From: Thermococcus camini
GTDB lineage: Archaea > Methanobacteriota_B > Thermococci > Thermococcales > Thermococcaceae
DNA: 64,000 bases
Assembly: GCF_904067545.1 (NCBI RefSeq)
Contig: NZ_LR881183.1
Span: 310,001-374,000 of the forward strand
Direction of reading: 5' to 3'
Part shown: positions 24,903 through 33,515 of the stretch, piece by piece
How positions within the stretch are numbered: position 1 is the stretch's first letter
How the letters are laid out: every line of letters begins with the position of its first letter
Translations under genes and position numbers: made by a program
The notes under the pieces: model-generated
The model's input: only the letters and a program-made list of their open reading frames with translations
Databases searched by the model: none
Told to the model about the DNA's origin: nothing

Positions 24903-25442
24903 TCACTTCACCATGTCAACGGTTATGGCACCTATCACCGCGAAGGTGCTTATAAGTATGGTCGTGTTGACGTACTGGCCGGGTGTGAAGTCGGCCAGGC
25001 TGTTGATTCCGTACACATATATCAGAACGGCCGATATCAGGTAGGCTATAGCAGTTACTGTCAGGAGTCTCTTCGGGATATGGAAGAGCTCCTCCCTCTT
25101 CAGGTTCCCTATTCTGGATTTGGTTATGAACAGGTACGCAACCCCTAACGTCATGAGGAGTACCGCGATTGAACGTTCAACTGAGATGTCCTTGGCTGTC
25201 TCCCACAGCTCCTCCGTGAAGAGAAATGGAAGGGCGAAGGTGACCGCTCCAATGATTTCCTGGGCTATGTCGTCCCAGCCGAGCTTGTCGGGGGTTTTCC
25301 TGGCCCTGCTCTCTTTCCGCAGCTCTTCTATGCTCTCGTATATCTCTTTCAGCTTCTCTTCCATCCCGGTTCGCCTTTTGTTTTCAGTCTGATGCTCAGG
25401 TTCGGGGTTCATCATCCGGTCAGCATTGGATTCACTCATCAT
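24903..25442 (-). CDS. DUF2391-like membrane protein
   Basis: A 179-residue protein with a hydrophilic, charged N-terminus including a short coiled coil (EKLKEIYESIEELRKESRAR) and four membrane segments (AVTFALPFLF, SIAVLLMTLGVAYLFI, LLTVTAIAYLISAVLIYVYGI, TTILISTFAVIGAITVDMV). The pattern fits the DUF2391/TIGR02587-type integral membrane family, function unknown. The start is ATG 25442 or 25439, about 25 bases after a TATA element with no ribosome-binding site, implying a leaderless transcript. Translationally coupled to the TOPRIM-like gene downstream. Confidence 0.6.
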   Translation of the reverse strand: MMSESNADRMMNPEPEHQTENKRRTGMEEKLKEIYESIEELRKESRARKTPDKLGWDDIAQEIIGAVTFALPFLFTEELWETAKDISVERSIAVLLMTLGVAYLFITKSRIGNLKREELFHIPKRLLTVTAIAYLISAVLIYVYGINSLADFTPGQYVNTTILISTFAVIGAITVDMVK

Positions 25443-25465
25443 CGCAGAAGTAACTTTCGGGGAAA

Positions 25466-25475
25466 GGTTATAAAG
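25466..25475. promoter_or_regulatory. TATA element between divergent genes, usable in both directions
   Basis: AGGTTATAAA contains the self-complementary TTATAA. Rightward, it lies about 27 bases before a start site near the GGTGA of the S-layer-like gene. Leftward, it lies about 25 bases before the ATG of the DUF2391-like gene. No second TATA element is evident in the 64-base gap apart from a weaker CTTTAAAT at 25487-25494. Confidence 0.4.
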
Positions 25476-25506
25476 GTTGAGATGCACTTTAAATCGGTGA
25501 TAGACG

Positions 25507-26976
25507 ATGAAAAGGGCTTTGGTTCTGTTTATGGGCCTGGTGGTTCTGGGCCTGCTCCTTACGCCGATTAACGCAGCGATTACGGGGATCAACTCCTCGA
25601 ACACGGTGATAGTCCTCCCGACCACAAAGATAGTCAATGGAACTCCCCTCCATATAGGTGAGGACGCTATAACTGGTTCAAGACTCGGTGCTTTTCTTGT
25701 TCTTCAGGGGGTTTCTCAGGGGACTTACACGAAGACAGTTTCTGTCCCTGTGGAGTACCACAGCGTAATTATTCCAGATGAAAACCAGACCTACAGGCTC
25801 AATTCCCGAGACATGCCCGACGTTGGCCTCAACGTCAGCGATGAACCCGTTGGGCATGCGGTGGTCGTTCAGGTGGATTTCTCGCGCGTTAACTTCAACT
25901 CGACGAGGGGCACGGTGGAGTTCCACGATGGCAGCGTGAAGATAATCTTCAACGAGAACACGACTCCCCTCGATATCGGCGGCGATTACGAGATCGTTTC
26001 CACGACCGTTGACGGGAAGGACACGATGTACTTCTACTCCTACAGTAAGGTTGATTCTGAATCCAAGTCTCTCGGTGAGTCCGTCTCTGCCGGCGGGTGG
26101 AGCATAAAGTTCGTAGACATAAACCAGCAGGTTTCCAAGATGCTCGTTGACCTCACCTATCCCAGCGGCGTCGTCAAGCAGAAGACCATGGCCAAGGATA
26201 AGTACTACGTGATGTACGTTGATTCCAGTGGTGCCGAGGACTTCGAGGAGTACGATGCCTATCCCACCGCCAGGCTCAATGAGCTCCTGAAGGGTGGTGC
26301 CAGGAAGGTTTTCCTGTTTACCCCAAGGGACTTTTTTGTGGGTATAAACAACGCCCAGATGGTTACGTGCGATTATGAATACTACGAAAAGGTCAAGCAG
26401 TATCAGGATGGTGAGGTTTACACAGGTCAGTGGGTCTGGGACATTGATCCGGACGCGGGCCTCTACACGGTCTATCTCCATGTGAACACAAGTCTTCAGG
26501 CGTTTCCGAGGGTTTTTGTTGGGCCGGGGGAGGCCCTTAAACTTCCGACCGGCTGGGGCATTGAGCTAACCCCCGTCTTCACAAGGAACGATAAGGGCAC
26601 CGTTACCGGTGTGGAAGGCTACCGCTTCGTGCGATCCGTTTCGGTGTCCAGGCAGGTCTCCATAACGGCCCCCACTGTTCAGGCCACTGAGGACGTTTAC
26701 TCGTTCATCGTTAACGATACCGGGCTTCTGAGCCTGCCCTCGGATAGAAACGTCATCATAGTTGGCGGCTGGGTTAGCAACAGGGCATGGGCGCTGCTGG
26801 AGAAGGCCTATGGGGAGGCCACAATCCGGGCTATCAAGGATGAGGTCATGGAGAAGGGCTACGTTGTGAAGGTGCTTGACAACCCAGGCAATCCCGGCTA
26901 CAAGGTCATAATACTCGCGGGCAGGACGTACGCGGAAACCAGAAAAGCCGTGGATGAGTTTATGGAAGAAATGTGA
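25507..26976 (+). CDS. S-layer-like secreted protein
   Basis: A 489-residue protein with a clear signal peptide (MKRALVLFMGLVVLGLLLTPINAA, cleavage near 23-24), a beta-rich body with many sequons, and a C-terminal domain VNDTGLLSLPSDRNVIIVGGWVSN through ILAGRTYAETRKAVDEFM that resembles the S-layer C-terminal domain of methanogen and Thermococcales S-layer proteins. It is probably a surface-layer or S-layer-associated glycoprotein rather than the main lattice protein. ATG 25507 is six bases after GGTGA. A T-rich stretch (about 26980-27010) after the stop could end transcription. Confidence 0.75.
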   Translation: MKRALVLFMGLVVLGLLLTPINAAITGINSSNTVIVLPTTKIVNGTPLHIGEDAITGSRLGAFLVLQGVSQGTYTKTVSVPVEYHSVIIPDENQTYRLNSRDMPDVGLNVSDEPVGHAVVVQVDFSRVNFNSTRGTVEFHDGSVKIIFNENTTPLDIGGDYEIVSTTVDGKDTMYFYSYSKVDSESKSLGESVSAGGWSIKFVDINQQVSKMLVDLTYPSGVVKQKTMAKDKYYVMYVDSSGAEDFEEYDAYPTARLNELLKGGARKVFLFTPRDFFVGINNAQMVTCDYEYYEKVKQYQDGEVYTGQWVWDIDPDAGLYTVYLHVNTSLQAFPRVFVGPGEALKLPTGWGIELTPVFTRNDKGTVTGVEGYRFVRSVSVSRQVSITAPTVQATEDVYSFIVNDTGLLSLPSDRNVIIVGGWVSNRAWALLEKAYGEATIRAIKDEVMEKGYVVKVLDNPGNPGYKVIILAGRTYAETRKAVDEFMEEM

Positions 26977-27029
26977 AACTTATTTTATCTTATTTTCAGA
27001 TTTTACACTTTTTATTCGAGCTTAGAGAT

Positions 27030-27055
27030 CACCGTATTTTCCGATTTAAACGGTG
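27030..27055. other. Inverted repeat upstream of an MFS transporter
   Basis: CACCGT (27030-27035) and ACGGTG (27050-27055) are exact inverted arms with a 14-base AT-rich gap. It lies about 45 bases before the TATA box of the MFS gene and after the T-rich end of the S-layer-like gene. It may be an operator or part of a terminator. Confidence 0.3.
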
Positions 27056-27128
27056 AGTAATCCTCTGTTTCACTAATAAACTTTTCGGTCGGTTAGGTTT
27101 ATATACTCAAATCGCGGTCTAAACGTTC

Positions 27129-28307
27129 ATGTCACTGCAGAACTACCGCGGGTTCGGGAGGGACGCATGGCTGCTCGTTGCTTACTCCTTCGCCTCCGCC
27201 TTCGGGGGCAACATAGCCTGGTTTATCTTCCCGTTCTACCTCAAATCGCTCGGCTTCGACTACACCAACATAGGTGTGGTCTTCTCGCTCTCAACGCTGG
27301 CTCAGGCGGCGGTTCTGCTGTTTTCGGGCCCATTCGGCGCGAGAGTGGGCTACAAGAGAACCGTTCTCCTTGGAGTGAGTATGATGTTCCTCGGGAGGCT
27401 CGCCCAGGTTCTCCACCCGACCCTCTGGATGCTCGCCCTGGGCGGCGTCCTGATAGGGATAGGCGTGGCTCTTGAGTCTCCTTCATTCATGGCGCTGCTC
27501 AGCGGGGAGGTGGAGGACGGGAAGAGGCACTACCTGTTTAGCCTCTCTTCGGGAATTGGTACAATTGCATCGGCCCTCGGAATACTCATCGCGGGCTTTC
27601 TCTCGCGCTGGTTGAGCTATGGCCATGTGTTCTCCCTGGTTCTCGCGGTCATACCGGTTCGGTTCGCGATAGTTATCTTCGTCAGGCCCGTGCTTGAGAG
27701 GCACTCCCGCGGGCTGAACATCGACAGGAGCCTTCTCGTCAGAATAGGCCGCTTCGCCCTCCCGGGGGCACTGATAGGTCTTGGTGCGGGGATAGCGATT
27801 CCCTACATGGGGCTCTGGTTCAACGGGCGCTTCGGGACGAGCCTGGAGAGCATCGGCTGGCTCTTCGCCTTCCAGCAGTTCATAATGGGGGTCGGGATGT
27901 TCCTGCTGCCCATGATAGCCGACAGGTTCGGCAGCGTTAAGACGATCGTCTCCTTCAACGGGACGGCGAGCCTCCTCATAGGCGCCCTTCCTTTCTCGCC
28001 GGCCTTTCCAGTGGCGGCGGTCGTATACATCCTCAGGACGATACTGATGAACATAGTCAACCCGATATGGAACTCCTTCATGATGGGGTTCTTCGAGGAA
28101 GAGGAGCGCTCCACCGCGATGGCCCTCAACAGCCTGGCCTGGACTGCGACCTTTGGAGTGGGCCAGTACGTGGGCGGCGTTCTCTTCGACAGGTCCCTGG
28201 TCTGGCCGTTCCTGATAACCGCCTTCATGTACAGCCTCTCGATGTTGGTGTTCTGGGGCTTCTTCGGCAGGGTGGGGACAAAAGGTTATAAGCCGGAGCA
28301 GGCCTAG
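27129..28307 (+). CDS. MFS transporter
   Basis: A 392-residue major facilitator with twelve hydrophobic segments, the loop 2-3 motif GPFGARVGYKRTVLLG (the family's GxLaDrxGrkxxl motif) and a central cytoplasmic loop (about 190-205). Similar proteins export drugs or metabolites; substrate cannot be told. TTTATATA at 27098-27105 lies 24 bases before ATG 27129 and there is no GGTGA, so a leaderless mRNA is likely. Codon use is like the housekeeping neighbours. Confidence 0.8.
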   Translation: MSLQNYRGFGRDAWLLVAYSFASAFGGNIAWFIFPFYLKSLGFDYTNIGVVFSLSTLAQAAVLLFSGPFGARVGYKRTVLLGVSMMFLGRLAQVLHPTLWMLALGGVLIGIGVALESPSFMALLSGEVEDGKRHYLFSLSSGIGTIASALGILIAGFLSRWLSYGHVFSLVLAVIPVRFAIVIFVRPVLERHSRGLNIDRSLLVRIGRFALPGALIGLGAGIAIPYMGLWFNGRFGTSLESIGWLFAFQQFIMGVGMFLLPMIADRFGSVKTIVSFNGTASLLIGALPFSPAFPVAAVVYILRTILMNIVNPIWNSFMMGFFEEEERSTAMALNSLAWTATFGVGQYVGGVLFDRSLVWPFLITAFMYSLSMLVFWGFFGRVGTKGYKPEQA

Positions 28308-28341
28308 GTCTCTCAGACGAGAGATTTCTAAGGTGATGCTC

Positions 28342-30567
28342 ATGGTGGTTAAGGACTGTCCCGAGTGCCACGGAACCGGGAAGGTTAAGGCTGGCGAGAA
28401 GGAGTGCCCCGTTTGTGAGGGCTGGGGTTACGTTCCTGCCGATTTTAAGGTTGGAGAGAAGCTGAAGGGCTATCGCAACCTCGACTACATCGGCGTTGAG
28501 GACGAGGTTGATGAGATACCCTGTCCGGAGTGCCACGGCAAGGGTGTAGTGCCGGTTTACGACACCTGCCCGACCTGCGGTGGAACCGGCCGCGTTCTGG
28601 CCTGCGACATCTGCGGCAAGGTGAAAGAACCCTGGGAACCGGGTATGGAGACCACCTGGGTCTGCCCGGACTGCATGCGCAAGTACAAGGTCGTCTACGT
28701 TCTCGACAAGACCTGTGACCTTGAGGATATTGAGATTGGGGGCATTTATAAGGGCACAATCGACCGTGTCGAGCGCTTTGGCGTCTTCGTCAAACTCAAT
28801 CCGCACGTCAGGGGACTTATACGGAGGAAAGACCTCCTCGGCGGCAGGGAGTACAAGCCCGGCGACGGGATACTCGTTCAGGTTCTCGATGTAAAGCCCG
28901 ACAGGGGTGAGGTGGACTTCATAGAGTCCGCCCTCAAACACTACAAGGAGGTAGTCGTCAGAAAGGAGCTTCCGGTAACGCTCATCGGCGACCTCCGCAA
29001 GGACATGGCGGGCCAGACTGTCAGGCTTCGCGGCAGGGTTACCCAGATACAGGTCACCGGAGGGCCGACGGTCTTCACGATAACAGATGGAACCGGCATA
29101 ACCTGGGCGGCCGCCTTTGAAGCCCCTGGAGTTAGGGCCTATCCGAACATCAACGTCGGGGACGTTGTGGAGATAATCGGGAAGATAGCCTTCCACTCCG
29201 GCGAGATTCAGATCGAGACCAGCGACATGGCGAGGCTCTGGGGACCGGAGGCTGCCGAGGTCAAGAGACGCATAGAGGAAGAGCTGGACAGGCGCGCCCA
29301 GCCCCAGGACGTGGGCTTCCTGGTGGAGAGCGAGGTTTTAGAGAAGCTCAAGCCCAAGATAATGAAGGCGGCTTTAATGATACGTCGCGCCATCCTGGAG
29401 GGCAGGCCGATACTGCTGAGGCACCATGCCGACGCGGACGGCTACACCTCGGGCCTGGCCCTTGAGTATGCAATAGTTCCGCTTATCGAGGAGATCTCGC
29501 CGGATTCCGGTGCCAGGTGGAAGCTCTTCAAGCGCAGACCGAGCAGAGCTCCTTTCTACGAGCTGGAGGATGTGCTCAAGGACATCATATTTATGGTTGA
29601 GGATCACGAGAAGTTCGGCGATCCGCTCCCGCTCCTCGTCATCGTCGATAACGGCGGAACGAGCGAGGACATTCCAGCTTACAAGCGCATAAGGGCCTAC
29701 GGCGTCCCGATAGTGGTCATAGACCACCACGATCCGCGCGAGTGGATCAGCGAGGACAGGGCGAAGGTTGATGACTACGTCGATGTGCACGTCAATCCCC
29801 ACCACATAAAGCGCGGCTACTACGAATTAACGGCCGGAATGCTGGCAACGGAAGTGGCGCGCTTCATCAACCCCGAGGTCGAGGACAGGATAAAGCACCT
29901 TCCAGCGATAGCCGGAACCGGCGACAGGAGCAAGGCCCCGGAGTTCTACCAGTACCTTGAGATAGCGAAGAAGGCTAAGGGCCTAACCGAGGAGGATCTG
30001 AAGAAGATAGCCGAGGTGATAGACCACGAGGCCTACTTCTGGAAGTTCATGGACGGGCACGGCGTAATAGACGAGATTCTTCTCCTCACGGGCAACCTCC
30101 AGAGGCACCGCGAGCTCATCAACGCCATCTACCCGGAGGTCAAGGAGAAGCAGGAGAAGGCTTTGAAAGCTTCCCTGCCCCACGTCAAGAGCGTTGTCCT
30201 GCCGAACGGGATAAGGTTCAACACGATAGACATCGAGCTCTTTGCTCCAAAGTTCAGCTATCCGAGCCCGGGTAAGCTATCCGGCCTTATACACGATCAC
30301 TTCAAGGAGAAGTACGGCGAGGATGCGCCGATTCTAACGCTCGCCTACGGCCCGGACTTCGCGGTTGTGAGAGCCGCCGACGGAATGGCAGCTTACGGCT
30401 TTGACCTGAACGAGATAATTCCAAAGCTCCAGGAGGCCCTTCCGAGCGCTGGAATTGAAGGCGGCGGCCACAGCTACGCCGGCTCGATAAAGTTCTTTGA
30501 GGGCATGAGGAAGGAGGTTTTGGAAGAATTCGCGAAGCAGGTCGTCAAGCTGAAGAAGACGGGTTGA
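28342..30567 (+). CDS. DHH phosphoesterase with DnaJ-like zinc finger, S1 and OB domains
   Basis: A 741-residue multidomain protein. In order: four DnaJ-type Cys repeats (CPECHGTG, CPVCEGWG, CPECHGKG, CPTCGGTG; about residues 6-85), a second zinc ribbon (CDICGK and CPDCMRK), an S1 RNA-binding domain (about 135-195, GTIDRVERFGVFVKL), an OB fold (about 220-290) and a RecJ-like DHH/DHHA1 catalytic part (RHHADADGYTSGLA, IVDNGG, VIDHHDP, and C-terminal GIEGGGHSYAGS). It is expected to be an Mn2+-dependent nuclease or nano-RNase acting on RNA or DNA. ATG 28342 follows GGTGA by five bases. Related to, but longer than, the GINS-associated nuclease. Confidence 0.85.
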   Translation: MVVKDCPECHGTGKVKAGEKECPVCEGWGYVPADFKVGEKLKGYRNLDYIGVEDEVDEIPCPECHGKGVVPVYDTCPTCGGTGRVLACDICGKVKEPWEPGMETTWVCPDCMRKYKVVYVLDKTCDLEDIEIGGIYKGTIDRVERFGVFVKLNPHVRGLIRRKDLLGGREYKPGDGILVQVLDVKPDRGEVDFIESALKHYKEVVVRKELPVTLIGDLRKDMAGQTVRLRGRVTQIQVTGGPTVFTITDGTGITWAAAFEAPGVRAYPNINVGDVVEIIGKIAFHSGEIQIETSDMARLWGPEAAEVKRRIEEELDRRAQPQDVGFLVESEVLEKLKPKIMKAALMIRRAILEGRPILLRHHADADGYTSGLALEYAIVPLIEEISPDSGARWKLFKRRPSRAPFYELEDVLKDIIFMVEDHEKFGDPLPLLVIVDNGGTSEDIPAYKRIRAYGVPIVVIDHHDPREWISEDRAKVDDYVDVHVNPHHIKRGYYELTAGMLATEVARFINPEVEDRIKHLPAIAGTGDRSKAPEFYQYLEIAKKAKGLTEEDLKKIAEVIDHEAYFWKFMDGHGVIDEILLLTGNLQRHRELINAIYPEVKEKQEKALKASLPHVKSVVLPNGIRFNTIDIELFAPKFSYPSPGKLSGLIHDHFKEKYGEDAPILTLAYGPDFAVVRAADGMAAYGFDLNEIIPKLQEALPSAGIEGGGHSYAGSIKFFEGMRKEVLEEFAKQVVKLKKTG

Positions 30568-30650
30568 AAGCGCTTTTCTTTTCTTTCAATGCTAAACCTT
30601 TTTAACATCACAGACTGATGTATTGATGAGCAATGTTTGGAGGAATGTTG

Positions 30651-30905
30651 ATGAAAATCGTTCTTGAAATTACCTTCAGAATGGGCGGCGTTTCTTATCG
30701 CGGCCACCGCTGGGAAGATGATGCCCTTGTTTTCGAGTTCGAGCGCCTTGGGGATGCATTCATTCAGGTCCTCAGCACTCGGAAGGTTGAGGAGGAAGTT
30801 GAGAAAAGGCCATCAGCCGTGATCGTTGAGCTGAAGACCAAGGAAGGCGGGAAGATATTCGAGGCCGTCAATGAGGGCGGTGTTTATCGGGCCATGGAGC
30901 CTTGA
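30651..30905 (+). CDS. Small hypothetical protein, 84 residues
   Basis: A soluble alpha/beta protein (MKIVLEITFRMGGVSYRGHRWEDDALVFEFERL) of unknown family. Three in-frame ATGs exist (30633, 30645, 30651); the third is preferred because GGAGG precedes it by seven bases. The C-terminal codons overlap the end of the convergent PEGA protein gene by 22 bases. No domain or partner is apparent. Confidence 0.55.
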   Translation: MKIVLEITFRMGGVSYRGHRWEDDALVFEFERLGDAFIQVLSTRKVEEEVEKRPSAVIVELKTKEGGKIFEAVNEGGVYRAMEP

Positions 30906-33148
30906 CCGTCTCGACTTTTAGGTCTTTTTCTGATCCCTACCGGCAGTAGTGCGATTATGACTGCCATTCCTGGTCCACAGATGGATTTTTCGGTTTTGGC
31001 ACCAGGATTGTCCTCCGTTTCGTTCTCCTCGAAGAACTTTTGTGCCGGATTCGACGTCGTGGTAGGTACCTTTTCTAGTACTTCCCCGATGGTGACTACG
31101 TCCCCGTCTTTAAGGGCTACTGTGATGGAATAATTCTGGTACCCGTCTTTTTTCAATTCGACGGCATACTGCCCAGGGGGTAGTTCCACTTCTAATGGAG
31201 TATCCCCTTTGAACGTCCCGTTGATGAACACCGATGCGCTGGGATTGCTTTCTATCTTTAGCGTGGCGGATTGAGGGGGGAGCGTTATGTGAAGCGTGAC
31301 GTTCTTTCCATAGAAACCGTGTATATCCTTCACCACAGTCCTGAACCCTTCCTTGGTCACTTTTAGAGTGTACGAACCGCGTAATATGGCCTTTAGTGGC
31401 GATTTCCCAGAGATGGAGATGTTTTTATCCTGTTCCATGAGGACTATAGTGGAGTTTGGAGGAGTGGTTGTTATGGTGACGTACGCTGGTCCAAATACAT
31501 AGTGTACGTGGTCTGGTTTTATCTCCACATCGTAGGTGTATGGTACGAATCCCTTGTGTTGGAACCTGACTATATGGACTCCCGCGGGGAGAGTGTACAT
31601 CTTAGGTCCTGCTCCAACGTACTTGCCATCTATGTAAACGTGGGTTTCGTTCGCTATGTCTGGAAACTCAAGCTTTCCGGCAGGCCCTGGATCCCGGATT
31701 GTTGTTATCTGAGGTATTCCCTCCGTTTTCCTGATGAACTTGATATCCCCTTCAGGGGGATTGAATTTTAGGGTGTGAATTATCTCATCAAAGTCTCCTG
31801 TGTACTGCCTGACATCAACGTTCCACTTTTTGAGTTCGAACTTGAAATGCCCCGAGTACAGGTGGCGCTTTTTCAGTTCTCTAACTGCTGTTATATTGTC
31901 GTACGGGACTTCAACCACCAGAATGCCCTCGATCTGGTTGGCGTACATCTCGTCGGCAAACCCGTGCACTTCCAAGAAAAGCATCATTGAGTCGTCTAGC
32001 GGGGCAACGTCCATGAGCCATATCTGTGGTCTGGTGGGATTTGTGTTGGTTGGGATACCTATTAGTTCTCCGTCTATGGTATTACCTCTTATCTCTCCCA
32101 CGAACACGTTGAAATTACCGGTGTACATCTCCTGGATTAGATAGCGCTTGCTATTATGTTCGAGAGTGTAACCAAGACTTAGGGTGAGATTTGTAGTGGG
32201 AGAAGCCAGCTCTCTGAACGAATATGAGACGACATTAAGATTCCTATCAAGCTTTAGTTTCCATAATCCATCTTTGGATTGAACCGTGGTGTTGGGGGTA
32301 TGGGACCATACTCCAAATGTGCCTTCAAGAACCACGTTCCCGTCTTCCGTTACCTTAACTTTTGAAATGTCCAGTTCCAGCCCTTTAACGGGGATCCTGT
32401 TCTCGTAGGTTACGTAGGCCCTTTTCTGAACGATATCCAGCTGGGGAGTTATCTCCACGAGAATAATGGCTGTCTGGGGCGTTCCGAAACTCCAGGAAGT
32501 TCCCGCCAGGAGGAAGTTTCCATTTTTCAGCTTGACGATGCGTGATATCCCGTCCATAGATCGGCCGCCGAGGGCATATCCTTTCTCGATTTCGCCGGTC
32601 TTAGAGTTTAATAAGGCGATGAATGCATCGCCACCTGAGTATATACTTCCATCCCCAATAATCAGGATCTTGTTGTTTACCTTCACGGTTCTCAGTATTG
32701 ACGATGAACACTTGGTGAGGTACGCCTTGGCCCAGTTCACTCTCCCGCTCCGGCTTACGTTCGCTATCCAGAAACCACTCAGGTAATCGACTTTCATCAC
32801 ATCATCAATCTTGGACCTCAAGTGGCCCCAAATCAGAAAACTGTTGTTGAACGGCATCACATGGGATCCTCCAAAATAGTAATCTGTATCGTGTCCTGAT
32901 ACCGTCACTTCGTAATTGAAGAGCGGTTCTACATCTCCCGGAGCCCTGGCTTCCACGATGGTCATACTAGAGTTCTCCTCAAATGCCCAGTAAATCCTAT
33001 CCCCCTTCCAAGAAACACCCCATATTAACGGGGGTTGCCCATTAACGTGATAGAGCACTGAATTCACACTGGTGTTTCCTGCTTCTAAAGGTACTGAAAT
33101 TATTGTAGTTATTGCTAGGATTAGAACTATTGCTAGAATCTTCTTCAT
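30884..33148 (-). CDS. Surface protein with propeller-like, PEGA and CGP-CTERM domains
   Basis: A 754-residue secreted protein. It has a signal peptide (MKKILAIVLILAITTIISVPLEAG), a large beta-rich N-terminal region (about 30-420) with propeller-like repeats (GGDAFIALLNSKTGEIEKGYALGG), then two or three PEGA-type modules (HVYIDGKYVGAGPKMYTLPAG; SASVFINGTFKGDTPLEVEL), a Thr/Ser/Glu linker and a CGP-CTERM anchor (CGPGMAVIIALLPVGIRKR). PEGA modules are common in surface proteins. The CGP-CTERM signal is known in Thermococcaceae and probably ties the protein to the membrane. ATG 33148 is six bases after GGTGA. Composition is AT-richer than the neighbours. Confidence 0.8.
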   Translation of the reverse strand: MKKILAIVLILAITTIISVPLEAGNTSVNSVLYHVNGQPPLIWGVSWKGDRIYWAFEENSSMTIVEARAPGDVEPLFNYEVTVSGHDTDYYFGGSHVMPFNNSFLIWGHLRSKIDDVMKVDYLSGFWIANVSRSGRVNWAKAYLTKCSSSILRTVKVNNKILIIGDGSIYSGGDAFIALLNSKTGEIEKGYALGGRSMDGISRIVKLKNGNFLLAGTSWSFGTPQTAIILVEITPQLDIVQKRAYVTYENRIPVKGLELDISKVKVTEDGNVVLEGTFGVWSHTPNTTVQSKDGLWKLKLDRNLNVVSYSFRELASPTTNLTLSLGYTLEHNSKRYLIQEMYTGNFNVFVGEIRGNTIDGELIGIPTNTNPTRPQIWLMDVAPLDDSMMLFLEVHGFADEMYANQIEGILVVEVPYDNITAVRELKKRHLYSGHFKFELKKWNVDVRQYTGDFDEIIHTLKFNPPEGDIKFIRKTEGIPQITTIRDPGPAGKLEFPDIANETHVYIDGKYVGAGPKMYTLPAGVHIVRFQHKGFVPYTYDVEIKPDHVHYVFGPAYVTITTTPPNSTIVLMEQDKNISISGKSPLKAILRGSYTLKVTKEGFRTVVKDIHGFYGKNVTLHITLPPQSATLKIESNPSASVFINGTFKGDTPLEVELPPGQYAVELKKDGYQNYSITVALKDGDVVTIGEVLEKVPTTTSNPAQKFFEENETEDNPGAKTEKSICGPGMAVIIALLPVGIRKRPKSRDGQGSMAR

Positions 33149-33235
33149 TACTTATCACCACAGTTTTTGATTCAGATGTGAATGATAGTGAAAGGTTTTA
33201 AAGTCTTTTCGATGATGACTTCATCGGTGATGCCT

Positions 33236-33451
33236 ATGTACATGGTGGAGTTCAAGCTTCGCTTTGGGGACAGGAAGTGGTACGTCAGAAGGCTCGTTGA
33301 AGCCTCGAGCGTTGAGGAGGCCGAGGAGAAAGCGAAGCGCTACGCCGAGCTTATGAACAGGGGAGAAGTGAAGTGGGAGTTCAGCTACGTTATAGGGACT
33401 GAGAGGCCGCTCATGATAGGGGAAGAAGAGCTAAGGAAGCTTGGCGCTTGA
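33236..33451 (+). CDS. Small hypothetical protein, 71 residues
   Basis: A basic and acidic mixed alpha/beta protein (MYMVEFKLRFGDRKWYVRRLVEASSVEEAEEKAKRYAELM, shown here only as its N-terminal character: strands then a helix). It starts at ATG 33236, five bases after GGTGA; upstream in-frame ATG codons lack that spacing. The layout beta-beta-alpha-beta suggests a compact domain, but no family is recognised. It is divergent from the PEGA protein gene and convergent with the MFS gene. Confidence 0.55.
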   Translation: MYMVEFKLRFGDRKWYVRRLVEASSVEEAEEKAKRYAELMNRGEVKWEFSYVIGTERPLMIGEEELRKLGA

Positions 33452-33515
33452 TTTTATACCTTTTGTTGGCCCCATCTGACTCCTCTGGGTTTGGAAAGAA
33501 AAGCGAAGAAGAGAG

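Noticed and set aside
28225-29196. A 323-codon minus-strand frame opposite the DHH gene
   Set aside because: Antisense shadow of a gene with strong zinc-finger and S1 motifs.
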